This document shows positions 46,338-56,500 of a stretch of DNA of 64,000 nt, piece after piece. The notes beneath the pieces were generated by a model, which did not search any database, was not told the DNA's origin, and saw only the letters and a list, made by a program, of their open reading frames with translations. How positions within the stretch are numbered: position 1 is the first letter of the stretch; each line of letters opens with the position of its first letter. Source of the DNA: JAAYDY01 sp964500225 (GTDB lineage Bacteria; Planctomycetota; Phycisphaerae; FEN-1346; JAACEH01). The translations under genes and the position numbers were made by a program. The DNA is taken from contig CAZCOA010000004.1 in the NCBI GenBank assembly GCA_964500225.1, forward strand, positions 62,001 through 126,000, given 5' to 3'.

Positions 46338-46730
46338 TCACCCCGCATCGTCCACGGCGATGGCGCTGGCGGTGGCAAGTCGTTCGATGTGGGTGATGCT
46401 GATCCAGAGGCGTGCGATGCCGCGCTCGCGGGCGACCTCGGCGCTGCGGTTGTGGAGCACGACGTAGGGTTCACCGCTGGGTAGATGGAGCACTTCGATA
46501 TCGCGGAAGGCCACGCCCCGGCGCATGCCGGTGCCGAGCGCCTTCATCACGGCCTCTTTGGCGGCGAAGAGGCCGGCGTACACTTCGGCCTGGCGCTTTC
46601 TGCGGCGTGCGGCGAAGGCTATTTCGCCTTCCGTGAACGTGCGCCGGAGAAAATGATCGGCGTGCTCGGCGATCATTCGCTCGATGCGATCCACTTCGAT
46701 AATGTCCACACCGTGTCCGACAATGGCCAT
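46338..46730 (-). CDS. acpS: Holo-[acyl-carrier-protein] synthase
   Basis: AcpS attaches the phosphopantetheine arm of coenzyme A to acyl carrier protein. The 130-residue protein has GHGVDIIEVDRIERM with the metal Asp and FAAKEAVMKALGTG with the catalytic Glu and Lys, both intact. The C-terminal ISITHIERLATASAIA matches the final strands. The ATG at 46730 is the natural start. It stands alone, convergent with the MBL gene and divergent from the helicase gene. Confidence 0.95.
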   Translation of the reverse strand: MAIVGHGVDIIEVDRIERMIAEHADHFLRRTFTEGEIAFAARRRKRQAEVYAGLFAAKEAVMKALGTGMRRGVAFRDIEVLHLPSGEPYVVLHNRSAEVARERGIARLWISITHIERLATASAIAVDDAG

Positions 46731-46799
46731 GAGACGTCTCCCTGGAAAGGTAAGTTAGAGGGCGTCTGGGCGATTTGCAACCAAATTTGGATCTCGTCC

Positions 46800-46828
46800 T
46801 TGGAGAGGCTGTGGGGCCGTGCTATACT
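46800..46828 (+). promoter_or_regulatory. Promoter of the UvrD/PcrA helicase gene
   Basis: TTGGAG (46800-46805) and TATACT (46823-46828) are exactly 17 bases apart. The predicted start is about 43 bases before the ATG at 46879. This is one of the best promoter matches in the window. Confidence 0.65.
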
Positions 46829-46878
46829 GTCGGTTTCAGGATGGAGACCCATAGCCTGCCCAAAAGAGAGTTGCCCGG

Positions 46879-49158
46879 ATGGACTATCTCGCTGATTTGA
46901 CGGCCGCCCAACGCGAGGCGGTAACTCATGTGGAAGGACCGCTTCTGGTGCTTGCCGGCGCCGGGAGCGGCAAGACGCGCGTCATCACGCGTCGCGTTGT
47001 GCACCTGCTGGATCAGGGAATACCGGACCGGCAGGTATTGGCGATCACGTTCACGAACAAGGCGGCCGGCGAGATGCGCGAGCGCATTGCCGCAATGGTT
47101 CCGATTCGCGGGCTGACCGTCGCGACGTTCCATGCATTCTGCGCCCGAATGCTTCGGGTGTACGGTGACGTGCTGGGCGTGTCGACCGATTTCACAATCT
47201 ACACACAGAGCGAATCGGTCCGGGCCGTGAAGCAGGCCATCGAGCGGGTGGGATTGGACACGACGAACTGGTCTGCGGAGAAGATTCAGGGGCGTATCAG
47301 CAGCCTGAAGAACCGGCTCGAAACGGCGGCCGCGTTCAGCACGCACGCCGTCGATTACTCCGGCAAAAACGTGGCGAAGATCTATGCGGCCTACCAGGAG
47401 GCACTGCGGGCGGCCAATGCGATGGACTTCGACGACCTGCTGATGCGCGTGGCCATGGGGCTTCGTGACAACGAGGAGTTTCGAGAGCTGATCCAGGACC
47501 GTTACCGTTTTGTGCTGATCGACGAGTACCAGGACACGAACGAGGCTCAGTACCAGATCGCCAAGCGAATCGCTGAACGGCACGGCAACATCTGCGCCAC
47601 GGGCGACCCGGACCAGTCGATTTACGGCTGGCGCGGAGCAAACATTCACAACATACTGGATTTTGAGAAGGACTTCGCGGGTTGCCGAGTGATCCGGCTG
47701 GAGCAGAACTACCGAAGCACGCCGCAGATTCTTGCGGCAGCCGGAAGGCTGATCGCCTGCAACCGCAAGCGCAAGGCGAAGGATCTGTTCACAGAGAACC
47801 CCAGCGGTCGTCCGGTGCGAGTCATCGAAGTGGATACGGCCGAAGACGAGGCCCGCGAGGTGGCCGAGGACATCCGGCGCGAGTGCCGTGCAGCGGGCAA
47901 CTATGCCGACGTGGCGGTGTTCTACCGGGTCAACAGCCTGAGCCGCGCGATCGAGGACGCCATGCGGGCCGCGGGGATTCCGTATGAGATCGTCCGGGGC
48001 TCCAGCTTCTACGAGCGGCAGGAGATTCGGGCACTGGTGGCGTACCTGCGGCTGCTGGCGAACCCGGCCGACGACCTGGCGTTGCTGCGGATTGTCAACG
48101 TACCGCTGCGCGGCATCGGCGATGCGACGGTGAAGCGGCTGGAGGCTTTTGCCGCGGAGCATGGAGTGTCGATGCTGGAAGCGTGTCGCAGGGTGGGCGA
48201 GGTGTCCGACCTGAACGCTCGGGCGCAGAAGTCCGTCGGCGATTTCGTGAAACTGCTCGACACCCTGGCGACGCTGGACCGCACGCGAATGAAGCAATTG
48301 GTGCTCGATATCGTGCGTCTGACGGACTTCGACGAGTATTGCCGCAAACTGGAGGGCGGCGAGGAAGACCGCGTGGCCAACGTCAATGAACTGGTGAACG
48401 TGGCTGCCAACTTCGACGCGGAGCAGGACGAGGAGGCGACCGACGCCGAGAACGAGGGCGTCACGCCGCTAATGCGGTTCCTGGAGCGCGTGTCGCTGGT
48501 GAGCGACCAGGACGACGTACATCAGGAGCGGCCGAAGGTACACCTGATGACGCTGCACGCGGCCAAGGGGCTGGAGTTCCCCATCGTATACATGGTGGGT
48601 CTGGAACAGGGGCTATTGCCTCATGCGATGGCCGAGGAGGAAGGGCGGGATCTGGAGGAGGAACGGCGTCTGTGCTTTGTCGGCATGACGCGAGCGAAAT
48701 CGCGGCTAACGCTGCTCCATGCCCGCTATCGGATGCAGCGCGGCCAGACGAACAGGCAGTTGCCGAGCGTGTTTCTTCGCGAAATCGGCGATGCGGGGGT
48801 GGAACGTCAGTCGCTCGCCAGATTTTCACCGTCGTCGACCGTGCTCGGCGTTCGTCGCGACAGCAGTCGCGAGGCCGGCACAACGCGGCGCTATCCCGCG
48901 CCGCGTCAGCAGGCCGCCTCGTCGGCGGCCATTCAGGAAGACCGTGAAGAAGAGGCCCGCTTGCGAGCCGCCCTGCCCCAGGACGGGTCGCCATACAAGC
49001 CGAATCAGCTCGTGAAGCATCCGACCTATGGCATCGGCACGGTGTTCGAGGTGACCGGCTCGGGCGACTCGTTGAAGGTGGGCGTGCGGTTTCCGAACAT
49101 CGGCGTGAAGAAATTCGTCGCGCAGCACGCACGACTGGAGATACTCGCCAGACGATAG
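46879..49158 (+). CDS. pcrA: UvrD/PcrA-type ATP-dependent DNA helicase
   Basis: A superfamily I 3'-5' helicase of 759 residues for repair and replication restart. Seen: motif I AGAGSGKTR, motif Ia FTNKAAGEMRERI, motif II DEYQDTN, motif III GDPDQSIYGWRGA, motif IV EQNYRST, motif V LMTLHAAKGLEFP and motif VI VGMTRAKSRL. The C-terminus is a short basic linker followed by a Tudor-like segment (VKHPTYGIGTVFEV). Normal length. The ATG at 46879 lies 51 bases after a strong promoter. Confidence 0.95.
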   Translation: MDYLADLTAAQREAVTHVEGPLLVLAGAGSGKTRVITRRVVHLLDQGIPDRQVLAITFTNKAAGEMRERIAAMVPIRGLTVATFHAFCARMLRVYGDVLGVSTDFTIYTQSESVRAVKQAIERVGLDTTNWSAEKIQGRISSLKNRLETAAAFSTHAVDYSGKNVAKIYAAYQEALRAANAMDFDDLLMRVAMGLRDNEEFRELIQDRYRFVLIDEYQDTNEAQYQIAKRIAERHGNICATGDPDQSIYGWRGANIHNILDFEKDFAGCRVIRLEQNYRSTPQILAAAGRLIACNRKRKAKDLFTENPSGRPVRVIEVDTAEDEAREVAEDIRRECRAAGNYADVAVFYRVNSLSRAIEDAMRAAGIPYEIVRGSSFYERQEIRALVAYLRLLANPADDLALLRIVNVPLRGIGDATVKRLEAFAAEHGVSMLEACRRVGEVSDLNARAQKSVGDFVKLLDTLATLDRTRMKQLVLDIVRLTDFDEYCRKLEGGEEDRVANVNELVNVAANFDAEQDEEATDAENEGVTPLMRFLERVSLVSDQDDVHQERPKVHLMTLHAAKGLEFPIVYMVGLEQGLLPHAMAEEEGRDLEEERRLCFVGMTRAKSRLTLLHARYRMQRGQTNRQLPSVFLREIGDAGVERQSLARFSPSSTVLGVRRDSSREAGTTRRYPAPRQQAASSAAIQEDREEEARLRAALPQDGSPYKPNQLVKHPTYGIGTVFEVTGSGDSLKVGVRFPNIGVKKFVAQHARLEILARR

Positions 49159-49253
49159 GACGCGCGTACCGCCCCGTTTACTTCCGGGGCACAGGAAGCT
49201 ATGATATTCGCCCGTCATTGAAGCAGGCGACACTACCGTGGAGAGGAGAACCC

Positions 49254-50663
49254 ATGGCCACCAGGAAGACCCCGCAGATCACCCTGGACTACAACAACGT
49301 ACTGCCCCGTGCGGTGGGCAAGTCGCACGGTCTGACCGCCACGGCGATTGACGGCATCGCAGCGAAAACGCCTCGTATCGCTGCTTTGCTGGCGTCGCAG
49401 CGCGCAGCAGGAAAGCTGCCGTACCGCGACCTGCCCTACCGCGACGACTACGTCAAGGCCATCATGGCGAGCGTGGCGCGCAAGCACGGCCGTTTCGACA
49501 ACGTCATCGTGCTGGGTATCGGCGGGTCGGCCCTCGGGGCTACAGCCGTCTATACGGCATGCGCCGAACCATATGTGTTGTTGATGGACAAGAGGCAGCG
49601 AAAGGCGCCGCGGCTGTTCGTAATGGACAACATCGATCCGGCTCAGTTCGCGGCGATGCTGGAGATAATCGATCCGGCACGGTCGCTCTTTGTGCCGATC
49701 AGCAAGTCGGGCAGCACGGCCGAAACGATGGCCCAGTTCATGATCTGCCGCGAACTACTGAAGAAGCGGCTCGGTGCCAAATACGCACGAAACGTCGTCG
49801 CCATCACGGACCAGACCAAGGGGTACCTGCGTCCCATCGCCGAACAGGAAGGCTACGAAACGTTTCCGGTGCCCGACGGCGTGGGCGGTCGGTTCAGCGT
49901 GCTCAGCCCGGTGGGCCTGTTTCCGCTGGCCATGGTGGGCATCGACATCCAGGCGTTGCTGGAGGGCGCGGCCACCATGGACCGCCGCTGCGAGACGCCG
50001 CGGCTTTACGAGAATCCCGCATTCATGTCGGCGGCGATTCAATACTTGTATTATCAGCGCGGCAAACCGATGAGCGTTATGATGCCCTACAGCCAGGCGC
50101 TGCGCGACGTGGCCGATTGGTACCGTCAGCTCTGGGCCGAGAGCCTCGGCAAGATTCGTACGCGCGGCGGCAAATCCGAATACGTCGGCCCGACGCCGAT
50201 CAAGGCCCTCGGTGTCACCGACCAGCACAGCCAGGTACAACTCTACCGCGAGGGGCCGAACGACAAGGTGTTCACTCTGTTGGCTGTCGGCGACTTTGGA
50301 CGAGACATCGTCATTCCGAAGGTGTTCGGCAACGTGGAGGGCTGCGGCTACCTGGGCGGACACACGATGGGCGAACTGATGGACGCCGAACGGCGGGCCA
50401 CGACGTTCGCGCTGACCAAGAGCCAGCGGCCGAACGTGACGATCACGCTGCCTGTGGTCAACGAGCACACGGTGGGCCAGTTGCTGTACATGCTGATGGT
50501 ACAGACGTCGTTTGCCGGCGAGTTGTTCGGCATCAACACCTACGACCAGCCGGGGGTGGAGGAAGGCAAGATTGCGACTTACGCCCTGATGGGACGCAAG
50601 GGATATGCCGCCACGCAGAAGGAGATTCGGTCGCTCAAGGGATCGGCAAAGTATATCATCTGA
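49254..50663 (+). CDS. pgi: Glucose-6-phosphate isomerase
   Basis: Interconverts glucose 6-phosphate and fructose 6-phosphate in glycolysis and gluconeogenesis. The 469-residue protein is the short bacterial type. It contains LGIGGSALGATA and the sugar-phosphate loop SKSGSTAETMAQF, DGVGGRFSVLSPVGLFPLA with the catalytic Arg/Glu region, and NTYDQPGVEEGK at the C-terminus. I chose the ATG at 49254, preceded by GAGAGGAG; an upstream codon at 49218 lacks support. A strong terminator follows. Confidence 0.95.
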   Translation: MATRKTPQITLDYNNVLPRAVGKSHGLTATAIDGIAAKTPRIAALLASQRAAGKLPYRDLPYRDDYVKAIMASVARKHGRFDNVIVLGIGGSALGATAVYTACAEPYVLLMDKRQRKAPRLFVMDNIDPAQFAAMLEIIDPARSLFVPISKSGSTAETMAQFMICRELLKKRLGAKYARNVVAITDQTKGYLRPIAEQEGYETFPVPDGVGGRFSVLSPVGLFPLAMVGIDIQALLEGAATMDRRCETPRLYENPAFMSAAIQYLYYQRGKPMSVMMPYSQALRDVADWYRQLWAESLGKIRTRGGKSEYVGPTPIKALGVTDQHSQVQLYREGPNDKVFTLLAVGDFGRDIVIPKVFGNVEGCGYLGGHTMGELMDAERRATTFALTKSQRPNVTITLPVVNEHTVGQLLYMLMVQTSFAGELFGINTYDQPGVEEGKIATYALMGRKGYAATQKEIRSLKGSAKYII

Positions 50664-50691
50664 TCGCCGGACAGGCGACCCGACATGTGAC

Positions 50692-50731
50692 CAGGGGCAC
50701 GGCAGCTCGCGCGGTCGTGCCCCTGTGTTTT
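50692..50731 (+). terminator. Terminator of pgi
   Basis: A perfect 10-bp stem, CAGGGGCACG (50692-50701) with CGTGCCCCTG (50716-50725) and a 14-base loop, is followed by TGTTTTCC. It lies 28 bases after the pgi stop codon. Confidence 0.7.
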
Positions 50732-50800
50732 CCGTGCCATTCTCCTGCGTTCATGGCCGACGCAGGCCCCACCTTCTGAGCCGGTTGGCCGCGACGCTGC

Positions 50801-52366
50801 CTAACTGGCGGTGTGCGGCGCTGTGGCGGTGTCGCCGCCGATGGTGCCGTTGCGCAGGATCACGGGCACAAGCATCGTTGCAGGACGACCGTCGATGGAC
50901 AGTTCAGCTACGCACCGAACCACACTTCCGGTCACTTCGCCGGGGTGCAGCGTAACAGCCACGGTCGCGGGCTCGGCGAGAATGGCCGGCAAGCTCATCA
51001 CCGCGCCGGCACCCCCGGGCTCGACTCGCCATCCGTCGGGTACGTGCCAACGGAGCAGCATGGGCGCCTGAACCTTGTACCGGTTGTGAATCGTCAGCCG
51101 CACGACCTTCGGCTGTCTCTCGCGGAGGGTTGGGCCGCCTTCGGGCCGGACGTCCACGTCGAAGAAATCGAATCGGTATCTTGCAGCAGCCACGCGTGCG
51201 GCCAGGTCGCGTCGCAGGGACTCGGGCGCTTTCAGCGACTCGACGAGCGGCACGTCGGCCGGCTTCTCCCCAGGGAGCGGGTTGGTCTTGCGAGTGGAGC
51301 CGAAGCGGGCCAGCACCTGGCGGCTCATGCGTTCGGTGCGGTCCGTCAGAGCGTCCACGGTCTGGGGCACTTGGCCGCCGAAGGCACCGAGTTCGCCGAG
51401 GTTCAGGCACATGGTCTTGATCCGTCGGCCGATGGGCTTGATCCACTTCTCGGGAATGGCGTCGATGCCATGCAGCAGGCCGAACAGCGCGCCGGCCGTG
51501 GCGGCCGTGCAGTCGGTATCTTCGCCGCAGTTGACGGCCGTGGTGACCACGCGGCCGAAGTCGTCGCCGCCGACCAGCAGGGCAAGCACGGTCAGGGCGA
51601 CGTTCGACGGCGCGTCGTAGCCGAGGACCCCCTTGTCGAAGCCCTTGGCGCGATCGGCAGGGCTCGTACGTTCCGGGAGGTTGAACAATGTCGAACCGCG
51701 ATGATGCTTAAGGATTTCGTCGCGGGCGTCGCGCCACTTCATGCCCGAGGCGTGAGCGTTGACGGCGCAACGGACAGCGGCGGCCAGGCCGCACGTCTCG
51801 GGGATATACGACAGGCCGATGTCGATCAGGGCATTGAGGTCATTGCAGACGAAAGCGGCGCTCTCCATCGCAGCGAAGAAGACCTCGCCCCAGGAGCCCT
51901 CCCCGTCGGCATGATCGACAACGGCATCCTCGACGGCATATCGCACGGCCGCGTCGGGCAGCCCCGGCGCAATGCATGCCCAGATTTCGCTTCGGATGAA
52001 CGCGCCGCAACTGTGTCGCCAGAGGTTGTCGCAGAGGCCCGACCACGGCGGCGGCAGACCGGCCCGGAGATTCGCCTTCGCGATGCCGTACTCGGACCAG
52101 TGCGGCGTGATGTAGAGACACCAGTAATCGGCAAGAGTGTGGGCGTCGATGTCGAGGCCGCGTTCTTCCAGCGCGATCAGCCACAGGAGCTGAAGGTCGA
52201 GGTCGTCGTTCGGCAACGGCTCGCCGCCGAGATCCTGGGCATAGAACGATACGTCGTTAACCTGCCTGATGAACTCGAACGGCGCGCCCAGCGTGCCGCC
52301 AATGTTCTTACCCATCCAGCAGCCCATGACACGGCGACGGTACTCCTCGCAACTCAGTTCAGGCAT
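50801..52366 (-). CDS. ADP-ribosylglycohydrolase (DraG-like) family protein with C-terminal beta domain
   Basis: A 521-residue protein. Residues ~1-350 resemble the all-helical DraG/ARH fold: GCWMGKNIGGTLGAPFE, a first acidic pair PNDDLDLQLLW, and the second metal-site motif NCGEDTDCTAATAGALFG. Such enzymes remove ADP-ribose with two magnesium ions, but related families use other nucleosides or glycosides, so the substrate is unproved. Residues ~390-521 are beta-rich (RLTIHNRYKVQAPMLLRWHVPDGW), an Ig-like add-on. The ATG at 52366 has GGAGG seven bases upstream. It is the last gene of the minus-strand cluster, 155 bases after a cytochrome gene. Confidence 0.8.
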   Translation of the reverse strand: MPELSCEEYRRRVMGCWMGKNIGGTLGAPFEFIRQVNDVSFYAQDLGGEPLPNDDLDLQLLWLIALEERGLDIDAHTLADYWCLYITPHWSEYGIAKANLRAGLPPPWSGLCDNLWRHSCGAFIRSEIWACIAPGLPDAAVRYAVEDAVVDHADGEGSWGEVFFAAMESAAFVCNDLNALIDIGLSYIPETCGLAAAVRCAVNAHASGMKWRDARDEILKHHRGSTLFNLPERTSPADRAKGFDKGVLGYDAPSNVALTVLALLVGGDDFGRVVTTAVNCGEDTDCTAATAGALFGLLHGIDAIPEKWIKPIGRRIKTMCLNLGELGAFGGQVPQTVDALTDRTERMSRQVLARFGSTRKTNPLPGEKPADVPLVESLKAPESLRRDLAARVAAARYRFDFFDVDVRPEGGPTLRERQPKVVRLTIHNRYKVQAPMLLRWHVPDGWRVEPGGAGAVMSLPAILAEPATVAVTLHPGEVTGSVVRCVAELSIDGRPATMLVPVILRNGTIGGDTATAPHTAS

Positions 52367-52521
52367 CGTCACGCCTCCGACCAACTCCCCCATCCCATTA
52401 CACGCCGGTCCCGACATGGCCGCGTGCCCGTCCGCAATTCTAGTCATACGGGGTCCTGTGGCAATCCCTTTTCGCGGTTCGAGCCAGTGATGCAGAGCCG
52501 ACCAGACCAACGGTGGGGCGC

Positions 52522-52926
52522 CTACGGCGCTTGGTGAAGAGTCCGAAGGAAGGCCACGAGAAACCGGGTTTCTTCATCCGTCAGGCTGTGGCCGAAAGCA
52601 GGCATGAGAGGGCTGAGACCGCGGGGGGAGCCACCGTCGCGAATCACGGCAGTCAGCCGGGCGTCGTCGATAAGCATCATGCGCTCAGCGTTGGAGAAGT
52701 CACGGGGACGGACGGCCAGCGCGGCGACATTGTAACCGTCGGCCTGTCCACGGTCGCCGTGGCAGGCGGCGCAGTAGCGGGCGAACAGCTCGCCACCGCG
52801 CGTCTGGGGCCAATTCACCTTGTACGCCGATTCAGTCGTCTCCGGCGTGTCGGGGGGCTCGCCGCAACCGGCAAGAATCACGGCTACGACAACCAGGAGC
52901 GTTGCCAGCGGAGGATGCTCAGTCAT
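52522..52926 (-). CDS. Single-haem cytochrome c lipoprotein
   Basis: A 134-residue exported haem protein. The N-terminal hydrophobic stretch ends in LAGC, a lipobox (Cys about residue 21), so it is probably lipid-anchored. CAACH binds one covalent haem c. MPAFGHSLTDEE holds the methionine that should be the sixth ligand. The ATG at 52926 overlaps the end of the multihaem gene by eight bases in the frame that corrects its frameshift. It is the likely electron acceptor of the bc-type complex encoded upstream. Confidence 0.9.
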   Translation of the reverse strand: MTEHPPLATLLVVVAVILAGCGEPPDTPETTESAYKVNWPQTRGGELFARYCAACHGDRGQADGYNVAALAVRPRDFSNAERMMLIDDARLTAVIRDGGSPRGLSPLMPAFGHSLTDEETRFLVAFLRTLHQAP

Positions 52927-55094
52927 ATCCGCCTCCGTTTCCCGGGGCATTGGCAGCATCGTCCCGGGCGGCGCGATCCGCCCCCGCGATGAAGGCCGCC
53001 AGAGCGCGTGCGTCGGCGTGATCGAGCCCTGGCGCGGGCATGCGTGAGTCGGCAGCCGTCGGTCCGACGGCCCGAAGCCTCGTATAGATCCACGCCGTCG
53101 TGAGCCGTGACGGTCGTTCGCCGAGCCTCGGCCCGACCAACCCGCCGGGGATGTCCGCCGTGCGGTGGCAGGCGATGCAACCGACTGCGTGGCCGGCCGC
53201 TCCGTCCGCTGCGCCGCGGAACAGGAACTCGCCGCGCGCCGCCTCCTTGTCGGTCAATCCCGCGACATCCACGGCGTGATCGCGCACGGCGTGATCGGCT
53301 GCCATTTCCGCCAGGAAGAACGTTACCGTGTTGAGCTCCTGCGGCGTCAGGCCGAGTTGTGGCATGCGCGCCTGCTCGGCCACATCGATCGGCCACGGTG
53401 CCGCCAGATACCGACGCAACCCTTCGGACGAGAACTTGTCGCCGACGCCGTCCAGGGCCGGAGCCACCCCCCTGCCCGCCCAGACGATGGCATGACGTAC
53501 AGCGCCGGGTGCGGTTCACGTCGGCGAACGATCCGTCCTGGGGCCAGAAGGCCGCGGACGGCGCCTCGACGATGAACTTCTCGGGCATGGGCATCTGGCT
53601 GCGGCTCAGCAGATACGCAACCACGCTGCGACGCTCATGCTGCGACAGGCGGTACTCGGGCATTCGCATCCGAACGCTCCGCGACGCCTCGGCCCCCTCG
53701 ACCTGCGGCGACCCCTCCAGCTTCCACTCCAGATACCGCTGAAGATGCCGCTGCTCAGGTGGCACGGCGGCCGCGGACCACTGAAGCTGCCAGTAACGTC
53801 GGTCGGCCACGTCGGCCAGTGCCGGCCCGATGCGGGCCTGTGTGCTTGGCGCCCCGTCGTGGCAGGCGGAACAGCCAAGGCGGATCATCGCAGCCGACGC
53901 CAGAGCCTTGTCCTCCTGCGACGGCTCGGCGGGCGGCAACTCCACGGTGCGCCCGGACCGCTGTTGCGACACGCCAAGCCCGACCACGTACGCTGCCGCG
54001 CCCAGGCGGTCCGCCTCCGCACAGGTGTATTGCGGCATGACCGTGCCGGGCATGATCGACTGCGGATCGCTCAGCAGCGCCGCCACGTAGGGCACATTCA
54101 GTTTTTCGCCGCTGCGCCCCAGGTCGGGCCCGATCATGCGCCACCCGGACACCGGGTGGAATCCCCGCCGCTTCAGCCGCGGCCAGTCGTGGCAGGTGGT
54201 GCATCCGGCGGCTCCCTCCACCCATTCGCGACCGCGCCGCTCGAAACGCGAGGCGTCCGTCCGCGCAGCCGCCAAGCTCGTGGCCACAGCCTCCACCTGC
54301 GGCGACCGTCGGGCAGCAAGCACGCGGGCAATGGCGGCGGCCTCGCGCGCGTCGAGCCGCGGCCGGGGCATTCGAGGCTGCGGACGAAAAACCTCGGGCT
54401 TCACCAGCCACGCGGTCAGCCACGACTCGGAGGTCTTGGACCCCAGTCCGTCGAGCGTCGGGCCGATGCGTTCGGCGGGAATCGCGTTCTGGAAATCGTG
54501 ACATCCGGCGCAGCCTCGGTCCTCGACCAGGTATCGCCCGCGGTTCCAGGCCGGCGCGCCGTCAATCTCGGCGGCGCGGTGGCATCGGCCGCAGGCGGCC
54601 TGGGCGAACTCGTCCTTCCGCCGGGGCATGACCCCCACTCCCTCTTCGCCGTGTGCGGCCACGGTCTCGGTTGCCCTGCCGTTGCCCCCGTGGCACACGA
54701 CGCAGCCATACTGTTCGAACGGGTGCCAGTGGGCTTCGAGGTACGGTTCGGGATGGCGTTTCCATGGAAACTGTGTTCGGGCCATCAGCGGCTCGGTGGT
54801 TGCCACGTGGCAACTGACACAGCGCGACACCTGGCCCAACTCCGGCACATAGAGCTGTCGCAAGGCCACCCCCTGGGCTGCCACTCGGCCGGCGGCGGCG
54901 CGGAGATCGGCTCGCAGACGATCGTCCGTCGCGACAGCCAGGCGTGCGGGCATGTCGGCCTCGGTGCGGCGGACAAATTCGGCCTGGTACCACCGCCACG
55001 AGCGGGACTGCTCCTGACGCACGGCGACGCCAATGACGACGACCGCCGCCAGGCAAAGTGCGATGACCACGAAATAGAGCCGTCTCTCAGTCAT
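52919..55094 (-). CDS. Eight-haem cytochrome c, interrupted by a one-base frameshift
   Basis: One N-terminal membrane anchor (residues 6-24), then periplasmic haem sites at residues 92, 131, 168, 195, 298, 408 and 532 (CVSCH, CVVCH, CGRCH, CAGCH, CTTCH, CSACH, CTSCH). After CTSCHRLGGQG the frame turns into Arg-rich nonsense that runs to a stop at 52923. One base away, from 53467, the frame reads VAPALDGVGDKF and carries an eighth site, CIACH, ending at 52919. The break falls in six consecutive G (minus strand; 53467-53472); one G fewer restores a protein of about 725 residues. It lies six bases after cytochrome b. It is a sequencing/assembly error or a true mutation. Confidence 0.85.
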
Positions 55095-55100
55095 TGCCGC

Positions 55101-56342
55101 TCACCAGGGCCAGATGAGAACCCAGTTGGGTCCGCGAAGAAAATAGCCGACCAGGGTCAATGCGAGAATCGCCAGCGCCACAAGAACGAAGACCGCGCAC
55201 GCTATGCGGCGTGTTGGACCGAAATAGACGCCCACGCCGCGGCGGTTCTGTCGCACGTACGGCAGCGCGAGGAGCACCGCCAGACACGCCGCCGGCAGAA
55301 CGACGCCGCCCCAGAACTCGGCGCCGAGAGTCGGTCCGGCCGGGTCCCACGGCGGCCAGTGCACACGGGCCAGGGCGCCGTAATCGTAGCTGACGATTTC
55401 CTGGAGCCAGAGGAAGTACCATGCAGCCTTGGCCGGTTCAGGGGCGTGGGCCGGATCGGCAGGTTCGCCGAGCGGCGCATCGAAGGCCACGGCCAGGGCG
55501 GCCACGATCACAAGACAGGCCAGGGCCACCGCCGCTTCGCGGAGGACCAGGTGCGGCCAGGCTGGGACCGTGGGCGGTGGCGGCTGCGGCGGCGCGTCGT
55601 CGTTTTCCATGCGGTGGGCGAGACCGCCATTTTGCCGCACGCGCCACAGGTGAATGCACGTAAGTATTGTAAAGGCGGCCGGCAGGATGAGCACATGAAG
55701 GCCGTAGTAGCGAATCAACGTGGTCTGTGAGATTTCCTCGCCGCCGAAGACCATCCGCCGCAATGTCGGGCCGACGCCGGGCACGGCGGCCATCATGCTG
55801 CCGCCGACTTCAATGGCCCAATAGGAGAGCTGGTCCCACGGCAACAGGTATCCGGTAAAACTCTCGGCCAGTGTGACCACCAACAGCAGGACGCCGATGA
55901 CCCAGTTGAATTGTCTCGGCGGCTTGAAAGCCCCCCTCAGGAAGACACGGGCCAGGTGCAGAAACGTCACAACCACGAGCAGATGGGCAGCCCAGCGGTG
56001 CATGTTGCGGACAAACTGCCCGAACGCCACACCGTGGCGAAGTTCTTCCATGGACGCGTACGCCCCGCGAGTGGGGTCCGTGCCGGGAACGTAGTAGAAC
56101 ATCAGCAGGATGCCGGTTCCCACCAGCACCAGAAACAGGGCGATGCAGGCCACGCCCAGGCCGAAGGTGGCGCTGGGCCTCAGGCTGTCGCATCGCACGC
56201 GGCGAGGATGCAGCAGCAGGAAGAAATTCCGGTAGCGGATACGCCGCTGGGCGCCGCCGGGCATGGGCGCACTGTCGGCGACGATGCTCCGCACGATGCG
56301 GTGGTTGCTCCACAGATTGCGGCACCGACGCCCGATGCCCAT
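55101..56342 (-). CDS. Cytochrome b of a bc-type quinol oxidase complex
   Basis: A 413-residue membrane protein. The haem ligand histidines stand in NMHRWAAHLLVVVTFLHLARVF and YGLHVLILPAAFTILTCIHLWRV, two pairs spaced 14 residues. The first four helices form the b-haem core and residues ~260-413 look like a fused subunit-IV region. PEPAKAAWYFLWLQEI occupies the position of the PEWY quinol-site motif, here AAWY, as in some related menaquinol complexes. It lies between the Rieske and the eight-haem cytochrome genes on the same strand. Confidence 0.9.
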   Translation of the reverse strand: MGIGRRCRNLWSNHRIVRSIVADSAPMPGGAQRRIRYRNFFLLLHPRRVRCDSLRPSATFGLGVACIALFLVLVGTGILLMFYYVPGTDPTRGAYASMEELRHGVAFGQFVRNMHRWAAHLLVVVTFLHLARVFLRGAFKPPRQFNWVIGVLLLVVTLAESFTGYLLPWDQLSYWAIEVGGSMMAAVPGVGPTLRRMVFGGEEISQTTLIRYYGLHVLILPAAFTILTCIHLWRVRQNGGLAHRMENDDAPPQPPPPTVPAWPHLVLREAAVALACLVIVAALAVAFDAPLGEPADPAHAPEPAKAAWYFLWLQEIVSYDYGALARVHWPPWDPAGPTLGAEFWGGVVLPAACLAVLLALPYVRQNRRGVGVYFGPTRRIACAVFVLVALAILALTLVGYFLRGPNWVLIWPW

Positions 56343-56500
56343 TCGCGACTCCTCACAGATGCCGCGCCCCGCCCCGCGGGCGCTGCCCTCGGCCGCCCGC
56401 GGACAATCCGAGAAACCACCTTATAGATCGGCTTACCGGGGTGCGCCAAGCGCAAGTTTTCGTCGCCAGTGGATCGTGCCGCTCTGGAGTGCCCGCCGCC

